Shown here: in pieces, positions 23,669-33,628 of the stretch
How positions within the stretch are numbered: position 1 is the stretch's first letter
Layout: each line of letters opens with the position of its first letter
Assembly (NCBI RefSeq): GCF_003570725.1
Contig: NZ_QWVS01000002.1
Span: forward strand, 62,001 to 126,000
DNA from: Peribacillus asahii
GTDB taxonomy: Bacteria > Bacillota > Bacilli > Bacillales > DSM-1321
Direction of reading: 5' to 3'
Length of the DNA stretch: 64,000 nucleotides
The notes under the pieces: generated by a model
Databases searched by the model: none
What the model saw: only the letters and a program-made list of their open reading frames with translations
Told to the model about the DNA's origin: nothing
Position numbers and translations under genes: made by a program

Positions 23669-25309
23669 TTAATAAGGATCCGCTTCGTGGCTTTTCTTTA
23701 CAGCATCCTCTGTTGCTTCGTTCGCAGCTAATGAACCTTGACCAAATTTCGAGCTGCCTGCTTCTCGGCCTGGAACTTTGTTTTCCTTCCTCAATTCTTT
23801 CATTTTCTCTGCGATACCATCCTTTACACGGCGACCATAGTCTTCATCGGCTTGTGTAAAGTGCTCAATCATGGCATCTTGAATTCGTTTGTCACACACA
23901 GCCAGTGCTTCGGATAGGTTTTTAATCAGTTCATCACGCTCCCAATCCTCAAAGCTGCGGTACGTGTGGCCCGCCTGACCGTAGTTGTTAGGACGATCAA
24001 TCGGTGCACTCATTGCTGCCGCATTATACACTGGTTGATGCGGTGCACGTTTTTCTTTACCTTCTTCTTGATACCCCCCTAGCATCGATGGCTCATAGTT
24101 AATATGTGGATTTTCTCCAGACTCTTTCGGGTCACGGATATCCATTTGGCCGCGATGCTGATTCGTACGAACAGGTACTTTCGGTGCATTTGAAGGCAAT
24201 TTGAGATAGTTCGCACCTACACGATATCGCTGCGTATCGGAATAAGAGAATGTACGGCCTTGCAGCATTTTATCATCTGAGAAGTCCATTCCATCGACAA
24301 GAACCCCTGTACCGAAGGCAGCTTGTTCAATCTCCGCATGAAAATCGACTGGATTTCGATCAAGGACCATCCGCCCCACCGGCAACCATGGAAACTTATC
24401 CTCTGGCCAAAGTTTCGTATCATCGAGCGGATCAAAATCGAGTTCTGGATGGTAGTCATCCTCCATAATCTGCACAAAGAGCTCCCATTTTGGATAATCT
24501 CCTTGCTCAATTGCTTCATATAAATCTTGTGTTGCATGACCGACGTTCTTCGCTTGAATCTCGTTTGCCTCTTCTTGTGTTAAGTTACGAATCCCTTGCT
24601 TTGGCTCCCAGTGATACTTCACCAGCACAGCCTCGCCTTTGTCATTTACCCATTTATAGGTGTTTACACCAGAACCCTGCATGTGGCGGTATGTCGCAGG
24701 AATCCCCCATGGCGAGAATAAGAATGTAATCATATGCGTTGCCTCAGGTGTACGGGAAACGAAGTCAAACATCCGCTCAGGATTTGGCACGTTCGAAGCC
24801 GGATCCGCTTTAAACGCGTGAATCATATCAGGAAACTTCATCGCATCACGGATAAAGAAAATTTTCAGGTTATTCCCAACAAGATCCCAGTTTCCATCTT
24901 CCGTATACATTTTTACGGCAAAGCCGCGCGGGTCTCGTGCTGTTTCTGGCGAATCTTTCGCTCCAGCTACTGTAGAAAAGCGAACCATTAGCGGTGTTTT
25001 CTTCCCGGCACCTGAAAATACTTTTGCGCGAGTATACTTCTCTACTGGTTCATCTCCGACCTTTCCGTATGTTTCAAAATATCCAAATGCTCCCGTTCCT
25101 CGTGCGTGTACTACACGCTCAGGTATCTCTTCACGATCAAAGTGGGAAATCTTTTCAATGAAATGGTAATTCTCAAGCGTAGCTGGACCACGATTACCAA
25201 TGGTACGAATGTTTTGATTATCCAACACAGGATGGCCTTGGCGTGTTGTCAGCGTCTCACGGTTCACGTCTTGTTCATGTGAAGCATTCTTATCTTTGTT
25301 CTCTGCCAA
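23669..25309 (-). CDS. katX: Heme catalase, KatX-like
   Basis: Monofunctional heme catalase of 546 residues that splits hydrogen peroxide. The distal His lies in [15 protein letters not shown], the distal Asn in [16 protein letters not shown], and the proximal heme Tyr in [12 protein letters not shown]. The length and the [14 protein letters not shown] and [17 protein letters not shown] segments fit KatX, the forespore catalase of B. subtilis, better than the 483-residue KatA. The start is a TTG behind AGGAGG. The C-terminus is Lys/Glu-rich. No clear PerR box was seen upstream; forespore control is suggested by family only. Confidence 0.9.
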   Translation of the reverse strand: MAENKDKNASHEQDVNRETLTTRQGHPVLDNQNIRTIGNRGPATLENYHFIEKISHFDREEIPERVVHARGTGAFGYFETYGKVGDEPVEKYTRAKVFSGAGKKTPLMVRFSTVAGAKDSPETARDPRGFAVKMYTEDGNWDLVGNNLKIFFIRDAMKFPDMIHAFKADPASNVPNPERMFDFVSRTPEATHMITFLFSPWGIPATYRHMQGSGVNTYKWVNDKGEAVLVKYHWEPKQGIRNLTQEEANEIQAKNVGHATQDLYEAIEQGDYPKWELFVQIMEDDYHPELDFDPLDDTKLWPEDKFPWLPVGRMVLDRNPVDFHAEIEQAAFGTGVLVDGMDFSDDKMLQGRTFSYSDTQRYRVGANYLKLPSNAPKVPVRTNQHRGQMDIRDPKESGENPHINYEPSMLGGYQEEGKEKRAPHQPVYNAAAMSAPIDRPNNYGQAGHTYRSFEDWERDELIKNLSEALAVCDKRIQDAMIEHFTQADEDYGRRVKDGIAEKMKELRKENKVPGREAGSSKFGQGSLAANEATEDAVKKSHEADPY

Positions 25310-25450
25310 AATGAAAACCTCCTAAAAATAATTACCTTTATCTTTTTCCCTTTATTGGAAAATTTATGCGAAAATAGGGATTTTGTATAACTAAACTGCT
25401 TATGATAGGTAAATATAGAAATTCCTTATCTATGTCTTCCAAGAGCATAC

Positions 25451-25495
25451 AAAAAAGCCCACCTTTAATATGAATTTCTCATACAAAAGTGAGCT
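25451..25495 (-). terminator. Terminator downstream of the YebC-family gene
   Basis: Minus-strand stem AGCTCACTTTT / AAAGGTGGGCT with G-U pairs followed by TTTTTT. Confidence 0.6.
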
Positions 25496-25596
25496 AAACG
25501 TTTGTCACTGTATTTTACAGTTGTTTTTGTAAATATATCACCATTCGTTAAACTTTTTAGGTTTCATAATCGCTCTCAAACGATTGATATGACTGA

Positions 25597-26316
25597 CTAT
25601 TCTCCTAAATCTACGTTATGGTACACTTGCTGCACATCTTCTAAATCTTCTAATGCGTCAATCATTTTCTCAAATTGTGCTTGTGCATCCGCGTCAAGTG
25701 TTACTTCATTTTGTGCCAGCATTGTTAATTCAGCTACTGTAAATTCAGTAATGCCAACATTTTTAAATGCTTTTTGTACGGCATGGAACTGATCTGGTTC
25801 AGCGTAAACAATGACTGATTCCTCTTCTTCTATAATATCACGTACATCTACATCTGCTTCCATTAATAATTCAAGTGTCTCATCTGCTGTTTTTCCCTCA
25901 ATACCGAAAACAGCTGTGCTATCAAACATATAGGCAACAGAACCACTTACACCCATGTTTCCGCCATTTTTACCGAATGCAGCACGTACGTCTGATGCAG
26001 TTCGGTTTACGTTATTTGTTAATGCATCCACGATAACCATTGATCCGTTTGGTCCGAAACCTTCATAACGAAGCTCGTCATATGTTTCGTCTGAACCGCC
26101 TTTTGCTTTTTCAATTGCACGTTCGATAATCGTTTTTGGTACATTGTACGTTTTTGCACGTTCAAGTACAACTTTTAAAGCACCATTTGATTCTGGATCT
26201 GGTTCACCTTGCTTCGCAGCTACATAAATTTCACGGCCAAACTTTGCATAAATCCGACTTGTATTAGCATCTTTTGACGCCTTTTTTTCCTTAATATTGT
26301 TCCACTTACGACCCAT
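25597..26316 (-). CDS. yeeI: YebC/PmpR-family protein (YeeI-like)
   Basis: YebC/TACO1 family, 239 residues. It has the conserved start [20 protein letters not shown], the central [10 protein letters not shown], and [19 protein letters not shown], then [15 protein letters not shown]. The sequence is very close to B. subtilis YeeI. Older annotation calls this family transcription regulators; newer work on homologues shows ribosome-associated roles in translating proline-rich stretches. It appears as a single gene with a ribosome-binding site and its own terminator. Confidence 0.92.
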   Translation of the reverse strand: MGRKWNNIKEKKASKDANTSRIYAKFGREIYVAAKQGEPDPESNGALKVVLERAKTYNVPKTIIERAIEKAKGGSDETYDELRYEGFGPNGSMVIVDALTNNVNRTASDVRAAFGKNGGNMGVSGSVAYMFDSTAVFGIEGKTADETLELLMEADVDVRDIIEEEESVIVYAEPDQFHAVQKAFKNVGITEFTVAELTMLAQNEVTLDADAQAQFEKMIDALEDLEDVQQVYHNVDLGE

Positions 26317-26537
26317 AATGTTCCACTCTCTTTCAACTTTGAATCTAAATACGATTATATATCATAAAATAAACTGCTTCTTCAACCCTTTTCAAGATAA
26401 CGAGTAAGAGTTCGTTATGGTTCCATATTGTTGCATTACAATACGTATTAAAGATGAAGACTGATTTATTCCATTATATTATACATCAATTATACAATGG
26501 ATTTCGAGATTATCATGAAAAAAAAGACAGTTACTCC

Positions 26538-27878
26538 TCATTCCCTTGCTAATTTCGCTCGAAAAGCATAAAATACTTGATCTAATCGAGATAACAACTC
26601 ATCGCATTCTCCAAGTGAAATCGTTAATGGCGGAGCAATAATGATGGCTGCTCCTGTGACCCCGTCTAACCCTGCAGCAGCCGGATAAACAATAATTCCA
26701 TGCTGCATACCAAGCTTAATTATTTCGTTTGTCGCATCTATACGTTTAGGCAGCGGCTCCTTCGTTTGTTGATTTTGAACAAATTCTATTCCAATTAACA
26801 GTCCCTTTCCCCGAACATCCCCTATGAAGGAAAAGCGTTCTTGTCGTGCTTGTAACTGCTTTATTAAATAAGCGCCTGTTTCGGCTGCTCGGTCTGCAAG
26901 ATTATGCTTTTCTATATAATTAAGTACTGCCAAAGAAACTGCACAAGAAAGGGGATTCGCACTCAATGTGTGACCGCCAATAATTAATTTTGAGCCTTTC
27001 ATAATCGGCTCCATTACTTTATCCGTCATTACCGTAGCAGCAATCGGTGTATACCCGCCGCTCATCCCCTTTCCAAATGTCACAATATCCGGCTCCACTC
27101 CCCAATGTTTAGACGCAAGTATTTTTCCTGTCCGACCAAAGCCTGTCATCACTTCATCCGCAATAAATAAAATATCATGTTCTACACAAATTTGTTTTAA
27201 TCTCTCCCAATAGCCATCCGGCGGCACAATGGCCGCACCAGCCGCACCGATAATCGGTTCAGCAATAAAAGCAGCAATTTGATCAGCTCCAATGCGGCGT
27301 ATAGCCGTCTCTAATTCATTGGCGCACATTTGTCCATACGTATAATCATCAACATTGTATGGACAACGATAATAATATGGAGGAGATATCGTTGGATAAG
27401 ATTCTAATAACGTCGAAAAGCGTTCACGACGAATAGGGTGACCCGACATCGATAACGCACCTAGCGTAATACCGTGATAGCTCATCCATCTCGAAATAAT
27501 TTTTTGTTTTTGTGGTTTATTTTGCTCCTGCCAATATTGAATTGCAATTTTCAAAGCCGTTTCCGTTGCCTCAGAGCCGCTATTGACAAAGAAACTGTAT
27601 TGTAAATCCCCTTTTGTTAATGAAGCAATTTTATCTGCCAATTGCTCAGCCGCTTCACTCGTAAACTGAGAACGATACACATAGGAAACCTCGCTCGCCT
27701 GCTTCAGCATCGCCTCATTAATTTTTTGTACGCCGTGACCGATATTCGCAGTTACTGCACCTGAAGAAGCATCTAAATAATCCTTGCCTGTTTGATCATA
27801 CAAAAAAATACCCTTTCCATGACTAATCATTGGATAAACACCGCCAAGAACAGGCTTAATTAAGGAAGACCGTTTCAC
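26538..27878 (-). CDS. yodT: Class III aminotransferase, YodT-like
   Basis: PLP-dependent class III aminotransferase (446 residues). The PLP-binding region is shown by SGSEATETALKIA, WMSYHGITLGALSMSGH, LFIADEVMTGFGRTG and the lysine in DIVTFGKGMSGGYTP. The GTG at 27878 gives the best spacing to GGGGGTG. Length and sequence suit YodT, which in B. subtilis heads the yodTSRQP-kamA operon. Here it lies 6 kb away from yodS, separated by thi, catalase and yeeI, and has its own leader. It may transaminate acetyl-beta-lysine, but a general omega-aminotransferase role cannot be excluded. Confidence 0.82.
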   Translation of the reverse strand: MKRSSLIKPVLGGVYPMISHGKGIFLYDQTGKDYLDASSGAVTANIGHGVQKINEAMLKQASEVSYVYRSQFTSEAAEQLADKIASLTKGDLQYSFFVNSGSEATETALKIAIQYWQEQNKPQKQKIISRWMSYHGITLGALSMSGHPIRRERFSTLLESYPTISPPYYYRCPYNVDDYTYGQMCANELETAIRRIGADQIAAFIAEPIIGAAGAAIVPPDGYWERLKQICVEHDILFIADEVMTGFGRTGKILASKHWGVEPDIVTFGKGMSGGYTPIAATVMTDKVMEPIMKGSKLIIGGHTLSANPLSCAVSLAVLNYIEKHNLADRAAETGAYLIKQLQARQERFSFIGDVRGKGLLIGIEFVQNQQTKEPLPKRIDATNEIIKLGMQHGIIVYPAAAGLDGVTGAAIIIAPPLTISLGECDELLSRLDQVFYAFRAKLARE

Positions 27879-27994
27879 ACACTTCACCCCCGCTTAGAGA
27901 ATGATTGGTTACTTTACAGTATATGAACAGTCTCTTTAAATCTTACAAAAAAGTGAAAGATTTAAGATTTTAAAAATAGATATTGATAAAACGA

Positions 27995-28033
27995 TTTTCG
28001 GCTCATTTCAGTTATGCTGAAATGAGCCGAAAA
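27995..28033. terminator. Terminator downstream of the ABC transporter operon
   Basis: Perfect 17-bp stem TTTTCGGCTCATTTCAG / CTGAAATGAGCCGAAAA with a 5-base loop, between the aminotransferase start and the binding-protein stop. Confidence 0.8.
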
Positions 28034-28052
28034 TTAACAGATTTCTATAACT

Positions 28053-29150
28053 CTACTTTTTCACTAATGTTCCTAACTGTGGTGTAACTTCCTTAGACCA
28101 ACGATCCGTCCATTCAGCACGAGATTCTGCTAGCTTCTTAATATCAAATGTATATATTTTATCAGTATCTTTTAATCCTATTACTTCTTCATATTTTTCT
28201 GGAATACTTATTCCTTGAACAACTGGATAGAATCCTTGATCAGCAGTCGCTTTTTGAGCTTCTTCACTAATTAAGTAGTTAATAAATTTGATAGCAGCTT
28301 CTTTATTAGGCGTGTTCTTCACCAACCCTGCATTAAATGCATTCATATATACGCCTTCTTTTGGTACAACCATTTTTAACGGCACACCTGAATTCACAGC
28401 CAAATCAGCCGTTACATAACTTCCCATTACTGTCACATCAGCCGCTCCCTGCTGTAAAGCTGGCATCATTTGTGTCGAATTTTTATAAAAAGTAGCCGAA
28501 TATCCAGCTAGTTCCTTTGCCTTTTTTAATCCTGGTTCAAGATTATCCTCGTTACCTCCGTTTGCTAAAGCAAGCGAGTATAATGTATTAAAGCCCCAGT
28601 CATTTGAAATATCGGCAAAAGCTGTTTTTCCTTTATAATCAGCTCGAGCTAAATCATTCCATGATTCAATTGGTTTGATCCCATTCTGTTCAAACGTCTT
28701 CGTATTATAAGCAGGAGCAATAACAAGTCCAAATGCTGGAGTAGTCAGATTCTCAAATGCTACATATTTAGAATCTAAATTTTTTAGATTAGGAACACTC
28801 GTTTCATCAACTGAATCAATCAACCCTTTTTCATTAGCACGGTATACATCAAGTGGCACAAATAGCGCAATATCAATTTTTGGAGCGTTTTTCTGTAATT
28901 CTAGTTTAGATAAAATTTCACCTGATAAACCTGCTAGATAATTTACTTTAATCCCTGTTTCTGCTTCAAACTTAGGAGCAATTTCCTCGCGAATGACTTT
29001 TTCAATTTTCCCGCCATTTCCTGCTATCGTAATCTGTTTATTGCTCTCCTTACTCGATGTACTTGCTTGATTAGATTTCGGTGCACTAGGTGAGCAAGCA
29101 GTCATTGCAAGTAGTAGCAGAACAATACATAAGCTCATTATTTTTTTCAT
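28053..29150 (-). CDS. ABC transporter substrate-binding lipoprotein
   Basis: Extracellular binding protein (365 residues) with a lipoprotein signal ending LLAMTACSP, then a Ser/Lys-rich linker and a type 2 periplasmic-binding fold (ITIAGNGGKIEKVIREEI, GLSGEILSKLELQ, YNTKTFEQNGIKPIESWNDL). It belongs with the polyamine/ferric/2-aminoethylphosphonate group of binding proteins. It is the last gene of the four-gene transporter operon. Sequence alone does not fix the ligand; the sigma-54 promoter and the sensor kinase upstream suggest a small nitrogen-containing organic solute. Confidence 0.87.
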   Translation of the reverse strand: MKKIMSLCIVLLLLAMTACSPSAPKSNQASTSSKESNKQITIAGNGGKIEKVIREEIAPKFEAETGIKVNYLAGLSGEILSKLELQKNAPKIDIALFVPLDVYRANEKGLIDSVDETSVPNLKNLDSKYVAFENLTTPAFGLVIAPAYNTKTFEQNGIKPIESWNDLARADYKGKTAFADISNDWGFNTLYSLALANGGNEDNLEPGLKKAKELAGYSATFYKNSTQMMPALQQGAADVTVMGSYVTADLAVNSGVPLKMVVPKEGVYMNAFNAGLVKNTPNKEAAIKFINYLISEEAQKATADQGFYPVVQGISIPEKYEEVIGLKDTDKIYTFDIKKLAESRAEWTDRWSKEVTPQLGTLVKK

Positions 29151-29277
29151 GTTTAATAATCCTCCTGATTTTCATATTCATTTTGAACATCCTGTCTTTT
29201 ATGATTGGAGCTATATGAAACAGCGCTGTTTATTCGCCATTTTCATCTAAACTAATACATGCCTTCTCATCACAAAA

Positions 29278-30072
29278 TTAATGAGAACCGCCAAATGCTT
29301 TTCCTACTCCTTGTAATTTTTCTAAAATTACAATCAAAATCACAGAGATAAAGATGACGACACTAGAAACCGATGCCACCAATGGATTATAGGAATCTTG
29401 CATCTGAGAGAAAATTTCAATCGGAAGTGTACGCATATCCGATGAAACCATAAATAGAGAGATTGTTACATTATCAAATGATGTTAAAAATGCAAATAGT
29501 CCACCTGAGATAATCGCTGGGCGAATTAATGGCAGCGTTACTTTCCAAAATACCGTAGCAGGGCCCGCCCCTAGAATGGCAGCCGCTCGTTCAAGATTGT
29601 AATCAAACCCGCTCAACCCTGTTAGAACAAGGCGAATCACATACGGAATACAAATGACAGTATGGGCGATTAGAAAGCCTGTTGATGTACCAGATAACAT
29701 CATCGGTGTAAAGTAAATTAGTAAAGCAATCCCTAACACTAACTGCGGCACACTTAGTGGTGCAGTCAAAATGGATGTAATATACGATTTTCCTGGAATA
29801 TCATACTTCGCAAGAGCTAGCGCACCCAATGTTCCGAATAAAACAGAGAAAAAAGCAGCTAATACAGCAAATTTCACACTATTCCATAAGGCTTCGATAA
29901 ACTCTGGACGATCCAAAAGCATCGTGTACCACTGAAACGAAAATCCTTGTGCTGGAAAGCTTGGATAGTTCGCACTTGTAAAGGAGGCTGGGATAATAAC
30001 AATGAGTGGAATAAGTATATAAATAATACTGATGACAGCCACTCCTAAACGAATTTTCCCTAAATACTTCAT
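29278..30072 (-). CDS. ABC transporter permease, PotC-like
   Basis: Membrane permease of 264 residues with six predicted helices. The EAA loop that contacts the ATPase is visible as RAAAILGAGPATVFWKVTLP. It resembles the PotC class (SYPSFP-like loop, FQWYTMLLD). It follows the first permease directly, with the stop and start sharing TAATG, and precedes the binding protein by 127 bases. Confidence 0.9.
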   Translation of the reverse strand: MKYLGKIRLGVAVISIIYILIPLIVIIPASFTSANYPSFPAQGFSFQWYTMLLDRPEFIEALWNSVKFAVLAAFFSVLFGTLGALALAKYDIPGKSYITSILTAPLSVPQLVLGIALLIYFTPMMLSGTSTGFLIAHTVICIPYVIRLVLTGLSGFDYNLERAAAILGAGPATVFWKVTLPLIRPAIISGGLFAFLTSFDNVTISLFMVSSDMRTLPIEIFSQMQDSYNPLVASVSSVVIFISVILIVILEKLQGVGKAFGGSH

Positions 30073-31019
30073 TATCGGAATACCTCCTTAAACTTACTTA
30101 ATTCAAAACCACGTGTAACTGCAATAACTGTAATCAATGTTGTTGCTAATAACACATACGAAATGGCTGAACCAAACGTCCATCGAAGTAAATTATTAAT
30201 TTGATCATAGGCAACAACTGGCATCATTGGAACATTAGCGCCTCCCATAAGAGCCGGCGTTACATAAGAACTCATTGACAAGCTAAATACCAATACACAA
30301 CCGGAAACGATTCCCGGCAAGCTTAATGGAAGTGTAACAGAAAAGAAGTTACGTAATGGGCTTGCTCCAAGAATAGCACTCGCCTTCTCCAAAGATGGAT
30401 CAATATTATATAAACTTGTCGCAATGGCTAAAATCATAAATGGTAAATACGCATTAGATAGACCAATGATAACACCTATCTCAGAAAACAGGAGCTCAAG
30501 CGGCGCAGTAATGAGTCCAAGGTCAATCAGTAATTGATTAATCGTTCCATTTGGCAGTAATAACAAATACCAACCAAAATTACGTACAACAATACTTACT
30601 AACAAAGGAGAAGCTATTAATAAAGCAATATAACCCCGAACACGCGGTGAACTTTTCGCCATTGTTAATGCTACTGGATAAGCAAGGAATAAACAAAGTC
30701 CTACTGTATATAGACTGATTTTCACCGTTATCCATAAAGAAGATAAATAATAGCTATCCGTAAAGAATTGAATATAATTTTGAAAACTATACACAGCGTC
30801 TGTAGCTCCCACATCATCCGTTACTATAAAACTCAAATATAAAATATACAGCATTGGAACAATAAAGAAACCAAAGACAAACAATAGGATAGGGGTAAGA
30901 AGGAGAAGACCTGGTACCCAAGTTTTCTTTTTCTTTCTCTTTTTTACTCTTTTTGGTACATCTACAATAGGCGGCTGATTTTTTACTTCTTCATTAACAT
31001 AATTTCTGATGGGTTCCAT
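30072..31019 (-). CDS. ABC transporter permease, PotB-like
   Basis: Permease of 315 residues, six helices after a Lys/Arg-rich cytoplasmic N-terminus (PKRVKKRKKKKTWVP). The EAA loop is KASAILGASPLRNFFSVTLP. It overlaps the end of the ATPase gene by 37 bases and the next permease by one base, so the transporter genes are translationally coupled. Confidence 0.9.
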   Translation of the reverse strand: MEPIRNYVNEEVKNQPPIVDVPKRVKKRKKKKTWVPGLLLLTPILLFVFGFFIVPMLYILYLSFIVTDDVGATDAVYSFQNYIQFFTDSYYLSSLWITVKISLYTVGLCLFLAYPVALTMAKSSPRVRGYIALLIASPLLVSIVVRNFGWYLLLLPNGTINQLLIDLGLITAPLELLFSEIGVIIGLSNAYLPFMILAIATSLYNIDPSLEKASAILGASPLRNFFSVTLPLSLPGIVSGCVLVFSLSMSSYVTPALMGGANVPMMPVVAYDQINNLLRWTFGSAISYVLLATTLITVIAVTRGFELSKFKEVFR

Positions 31020-32083
31020 CCAACGTACACCTCACTTCCTACTTGCCATGTAGAATTGTAATCAGATGTCAAAATTTGAATTGATTTCCCCAACATATTC
31101 ACATCAATTTCCCACGACGTGCCCAAGTAGTTAATTTGTGTCACTTTCGCTTTATGAAGTTCGATGAAGGCTTGTCCCACTTCTTCTTTTGAAACAATAT
31201 GAATCTTTTCTGGTCGAATATATAATTTTACTTCATCCCCAACAGCACACGCACGATCGATACCCATTATATTTTTCACATCAACATGTGTAATATCTTG
31301 ATCCATCTTTACAGTGATTTGTTGACGATCTACGGCTGTCACTTTCCCTTCAAAAGAATTTGCTTTTCCAATAAAATTGAAGACAAACTCTGTATTTGGA
31401 TGATTATAAATATCGGTTGGAGAGCTAATTTGCTCTATTTTCCCACCATTCATTACAACTACTCGATCAGACATCGAAAGCGCTTCCTCTTGATCATGCG
31501 TAACAAAGATGGTTGTGACACCGATTTCTTTTTGTAAACGCTTTATCTCTACACGTAATTCGTGGCGTAATTTCGCATCTAAGTTAGATAGTGGCTCATC
31601 TAACAATAACAATTCAGGCTCAACCACTAGTGCACGGGCAATAGCTACACGTTGACGTTGTCCACCTGATAATTCACGCGGATAACGATGTTCTAACCCT
31701 AACATTTTCACAAGCTTCAGCGCACGAGAAATCTTTGCTTCTTGATCTGCCTTTGGAACTTTACGCAGCTTTAAACCAAAGCTAAGATTTTCATAAACAG
31801 TCATATGAGGAAAAAGAGAATACGTTTGAAAAACCATTCCTAAATCACGTTTGTAAGGCGGCACTTTTGTTACATTTTTTCCTTTAATAAACACCTCACC
31901 GGCATCGGCTTCAAGAAATCCTGCTATTAAATTTAAAGTCGTTGTTTTTCCACAACCAGAAGGTCCTAAAAGTGTCAGTAATTCCCCCTGTTTGACCTCT
32001 AAATCGATTCCATTTAGCACAACACTTGATCCGAACTGTTTAAAAGCTCCTTTAATTTGTACATCATTTTGGGTGGCCTGCAT
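30983..32083 (-). CDS. ABC transporter ATPase, PotA-like
   Basis: ATPase of 366 residues. Walker A GPSGCGKTT, signature ELSGGQRQRVAIARAL, Walker B LLLLDEPLSNLDAKLR and the switch His in FVTHDQEEAL are all present. The C-terminal TOBE region (about residues 270-366) suggests the spermidine/putrescine, ferric or phosphonate class. It is the first gene of the transporter operon and has a strong GGAGG box. The sigma-54 promoter lies about 50 bases upstream. Confidence 0.93.
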   Translation of the reverse strand: MQATQNDVQIKGAFKQFGSSVVLNGIDLEVKQGELLTLLGPSGCGKTTTLNLIAGFLEADAGEVFIKGKNVTKVPPYKRDLGMVFQTYSLFPHMTVYENLSFGLKLRKVPKADQEAKISRALKLVKMLGLEHRYPRELSGGQRQRVAIARALVVEPELLLLDEPLSNLDAKLRHELRVEIKRLQKEIGVTTIFVTHDQEEALSMSDRVVVMNGGKIEQISSPTDIYNHPNTEFVFNFIGKANSFEGKVTAVDRQQITVKMDQDITHVDVKNIMGIDRACAVGDEVKLYIRPEKIHIVSKEEVGQAFIELHKAKVTQINYLGTSWEIDVNMLGKSIQILTSDYNSTWQVGSEVYVGWNPSEIMLMKK

Positions 32084-32132
32084 AAACTGTACCTCCTTTT
32101 TAAAATAACAGCTTTTGTTTAACTATTATTAA

Positions 32133-32149
32133 TGCAAGACTTGTGCCAA
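32133..32149 (-). promoter_or_regulatory. Sigma-54 (-24/-12) promoter of the ABC transporter operon
   Basis: On the minus strand TTGGCAC-AAGTC-TTGCA, an almost perfect sigma-54 consensus with GG and GC 12 bases apart. It lies between the NtrC-type regulator gene and the transporter, so the regulator next door is the obvious activator. Confidence 0.9.
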
Positions 32150-32209
32150 CCTTAAAATAACGCCATTGTATGCGTTTTCAACATAATCAAGCATATATCA
32201 AAATAAAAA

Positions 32210-32247
32210 CAGGAAAAATTTGCCGGTTAATAGGCAATTTTTTCCTG
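32210..32247 (-). terminator. Terminator of the two-component genes
   Basis: Stem CAGGAAAAA.TTGCC / GGCAA.TTTTTCCTG, immediately after the regulator stop codon and before the sigma-54 promoter. Confidence 0.75.
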
Positions 32248-32251
32248 TTAA

Positions 32252-33628
32252 CTATTTTTTCTCCTTAAGATTATAAGCATTGATTTTATCTCGTAAGCTT
32301 CTCTCCGAAATTTGAAGAACTTGTGCTGTTTTTTGTCGATGCCCCCCACAATGCTGAAGCGTTGCAGCAATCACTTCTTTCTCCACTTCCTTCATCGTCA
32401 TACCAATGGGAAGTTGTAATTGATTATCACGATTAGACGGTGCAGTAAACGCAGAGCGCTGTGTTTGAACAGAAAGCGGCAGCTCCATTTCCGTAATTTC
32501 ATCATTTATCGATAAAGCAACGGAATATTCGATAATATTTCCAAGCTCACGTACATTTCCGGGATACCCATACTCTAGTAGCAATTGATAGGCTGCTCTA
32601 GAAAACGTTTTCTTTGCACGATTCATTTCCAGACAATATTTTTCCAAAAAGTACTCAATCAGTAATGGTAGGTCTTCCTTTCTTTCACGTAAAGGTGGAA
32701 TAGATAAAGGAATAACATTAAGACGAAAATATAAATCTTCACGAAATTTTCCTTCCTGCACCATCTGTTCTAAATTTTTATTAGCAGCACTTACAATTCG
32801 TACATCCAATGCAATTTTTTTATTAGAACCTAAGGGGGTCAATTCACGCTCTTGAAGAACACGTAATAATTTCACCTGAAGCGGAAGCGGCATCTCACTA
32901 ATTTCATCTAAAAAAAGCGTTCCTCCATTTGCCGCTACCCATTTTCCTTCTTTTCGCTGCGTCGCTCCTGTAAATGCTCCTTTTTCATATCCAAACAATT
33001 CTGATTCAAGCAGCGCTTCAGGAATCGCACCACAATTGACAATTTCAAGTGGACCGTTTTTACGTTTCCCTGTATTATGAATACTTCTAGCAACAAGCTC
33101 TTTTCCTGTACCGCTTTCTCCTAAAATAAGTACACTCGAATCAATATCTTTTATACGATCAATGATTGAAAAAACATGTTGCATTGCTTTACTCTTACCT
33201 AAAAATTGATTATAGCCGCGCCGCTGTTCTAACTCTTCATGCAACGTTTCTACCTTATTAGATAGCTGCTTATATTCAACAGCCCTGCTCAGTAATAAAT
33301 AAAGTTCCTCTATATTAATAGGCTTTTCAATATAGTAATAGGCCCCTTGTTTGATCGCCTCAATCGAAGATTCAATCGAAGCATAGGCAGTCATCATAAT
33401 CACTGTAGTAGACGGTACCTGCTGCTTAATTTCTTTCAAAATATCCAGCCCATTTATACTGCCTATCCGAAGATCTAATAGAACAATATCAATCATATCT
33501 TGTCGAACTTTCGCTAAGCCTTCTTGTGGATTCGTTGTCGTTTGAATATAATAATCATCTTCTAGTGCAAATCGAAGTGAATCACATATAGCCAATTCAT
33601 CATCAATAATAAGTACAGTAGGTTTCAT
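32252..33628 (-). CDS. NtrC-family response regulator
   Basis: Response regulator of 458 residues in the three-domain NtrC layout. The receiver domain has IDDE and the phosphoacceptor Asp52 in IVLLDLRIG, with Lys in YIEKP. The AAA+ domain has GESGTGKE, an intact sigma-54 loop GAFTGA and GGTLFLDE. The Fis-type helix-turn-helix is near the C-terminus ([20 protein letters not shown]). It starts right after the kinase stop codon (TAAATG). It should activate the sigma-54 promoter at 32133 when phosphorylated. Confidence 0.93.
   Translation of the reverse strand: MKPTVLIIDDELAICDSLRFALEDDYYIQTTTNPQEGLAKVRQDMIDIVLLDLRIGSINGLDILKEIKQQVPSTTVIMMTAYASIESSIEAIKQGAYYYIEKPINIEELYLLLSRAVEYKQLSNKVETLHEELEQRRGYNQFLGKSKAMQHVFSIIDRIKDIDSSVLILGESGTGKELVARSIHNTGKRKNGPLEIVNCGAIPEALLESELFGYEKGAFTGATQRKEGKWVAANGGTLFLDEISEMPLPLQVKLLRVLQERELTPLGSNKKIALDVRIVSAANKNLEQMVQEGKFREDLYFRLNVIPLSIPPLRERKEDLPLLIEYFLEKYCLEMNRAKKTFSRAAYQLLLEYGYPGNVRELGNIIEYSVALSINDEITEMELPLSVQTQRSAFTAPSNRDNQLQLPIGMTMKEVEKEVIAATLQHCGGHRQKTAQVLQISERSLRDKINAYNLKEKK

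Noticed and set aside
28855-28880. Second sigma-54-like sequence GGCACAAATAGCGC
   Set aside because: It lies inside the binding-protein gene, on the opposite strand to all nearby genes, and lacks the TTGC part; chance match.
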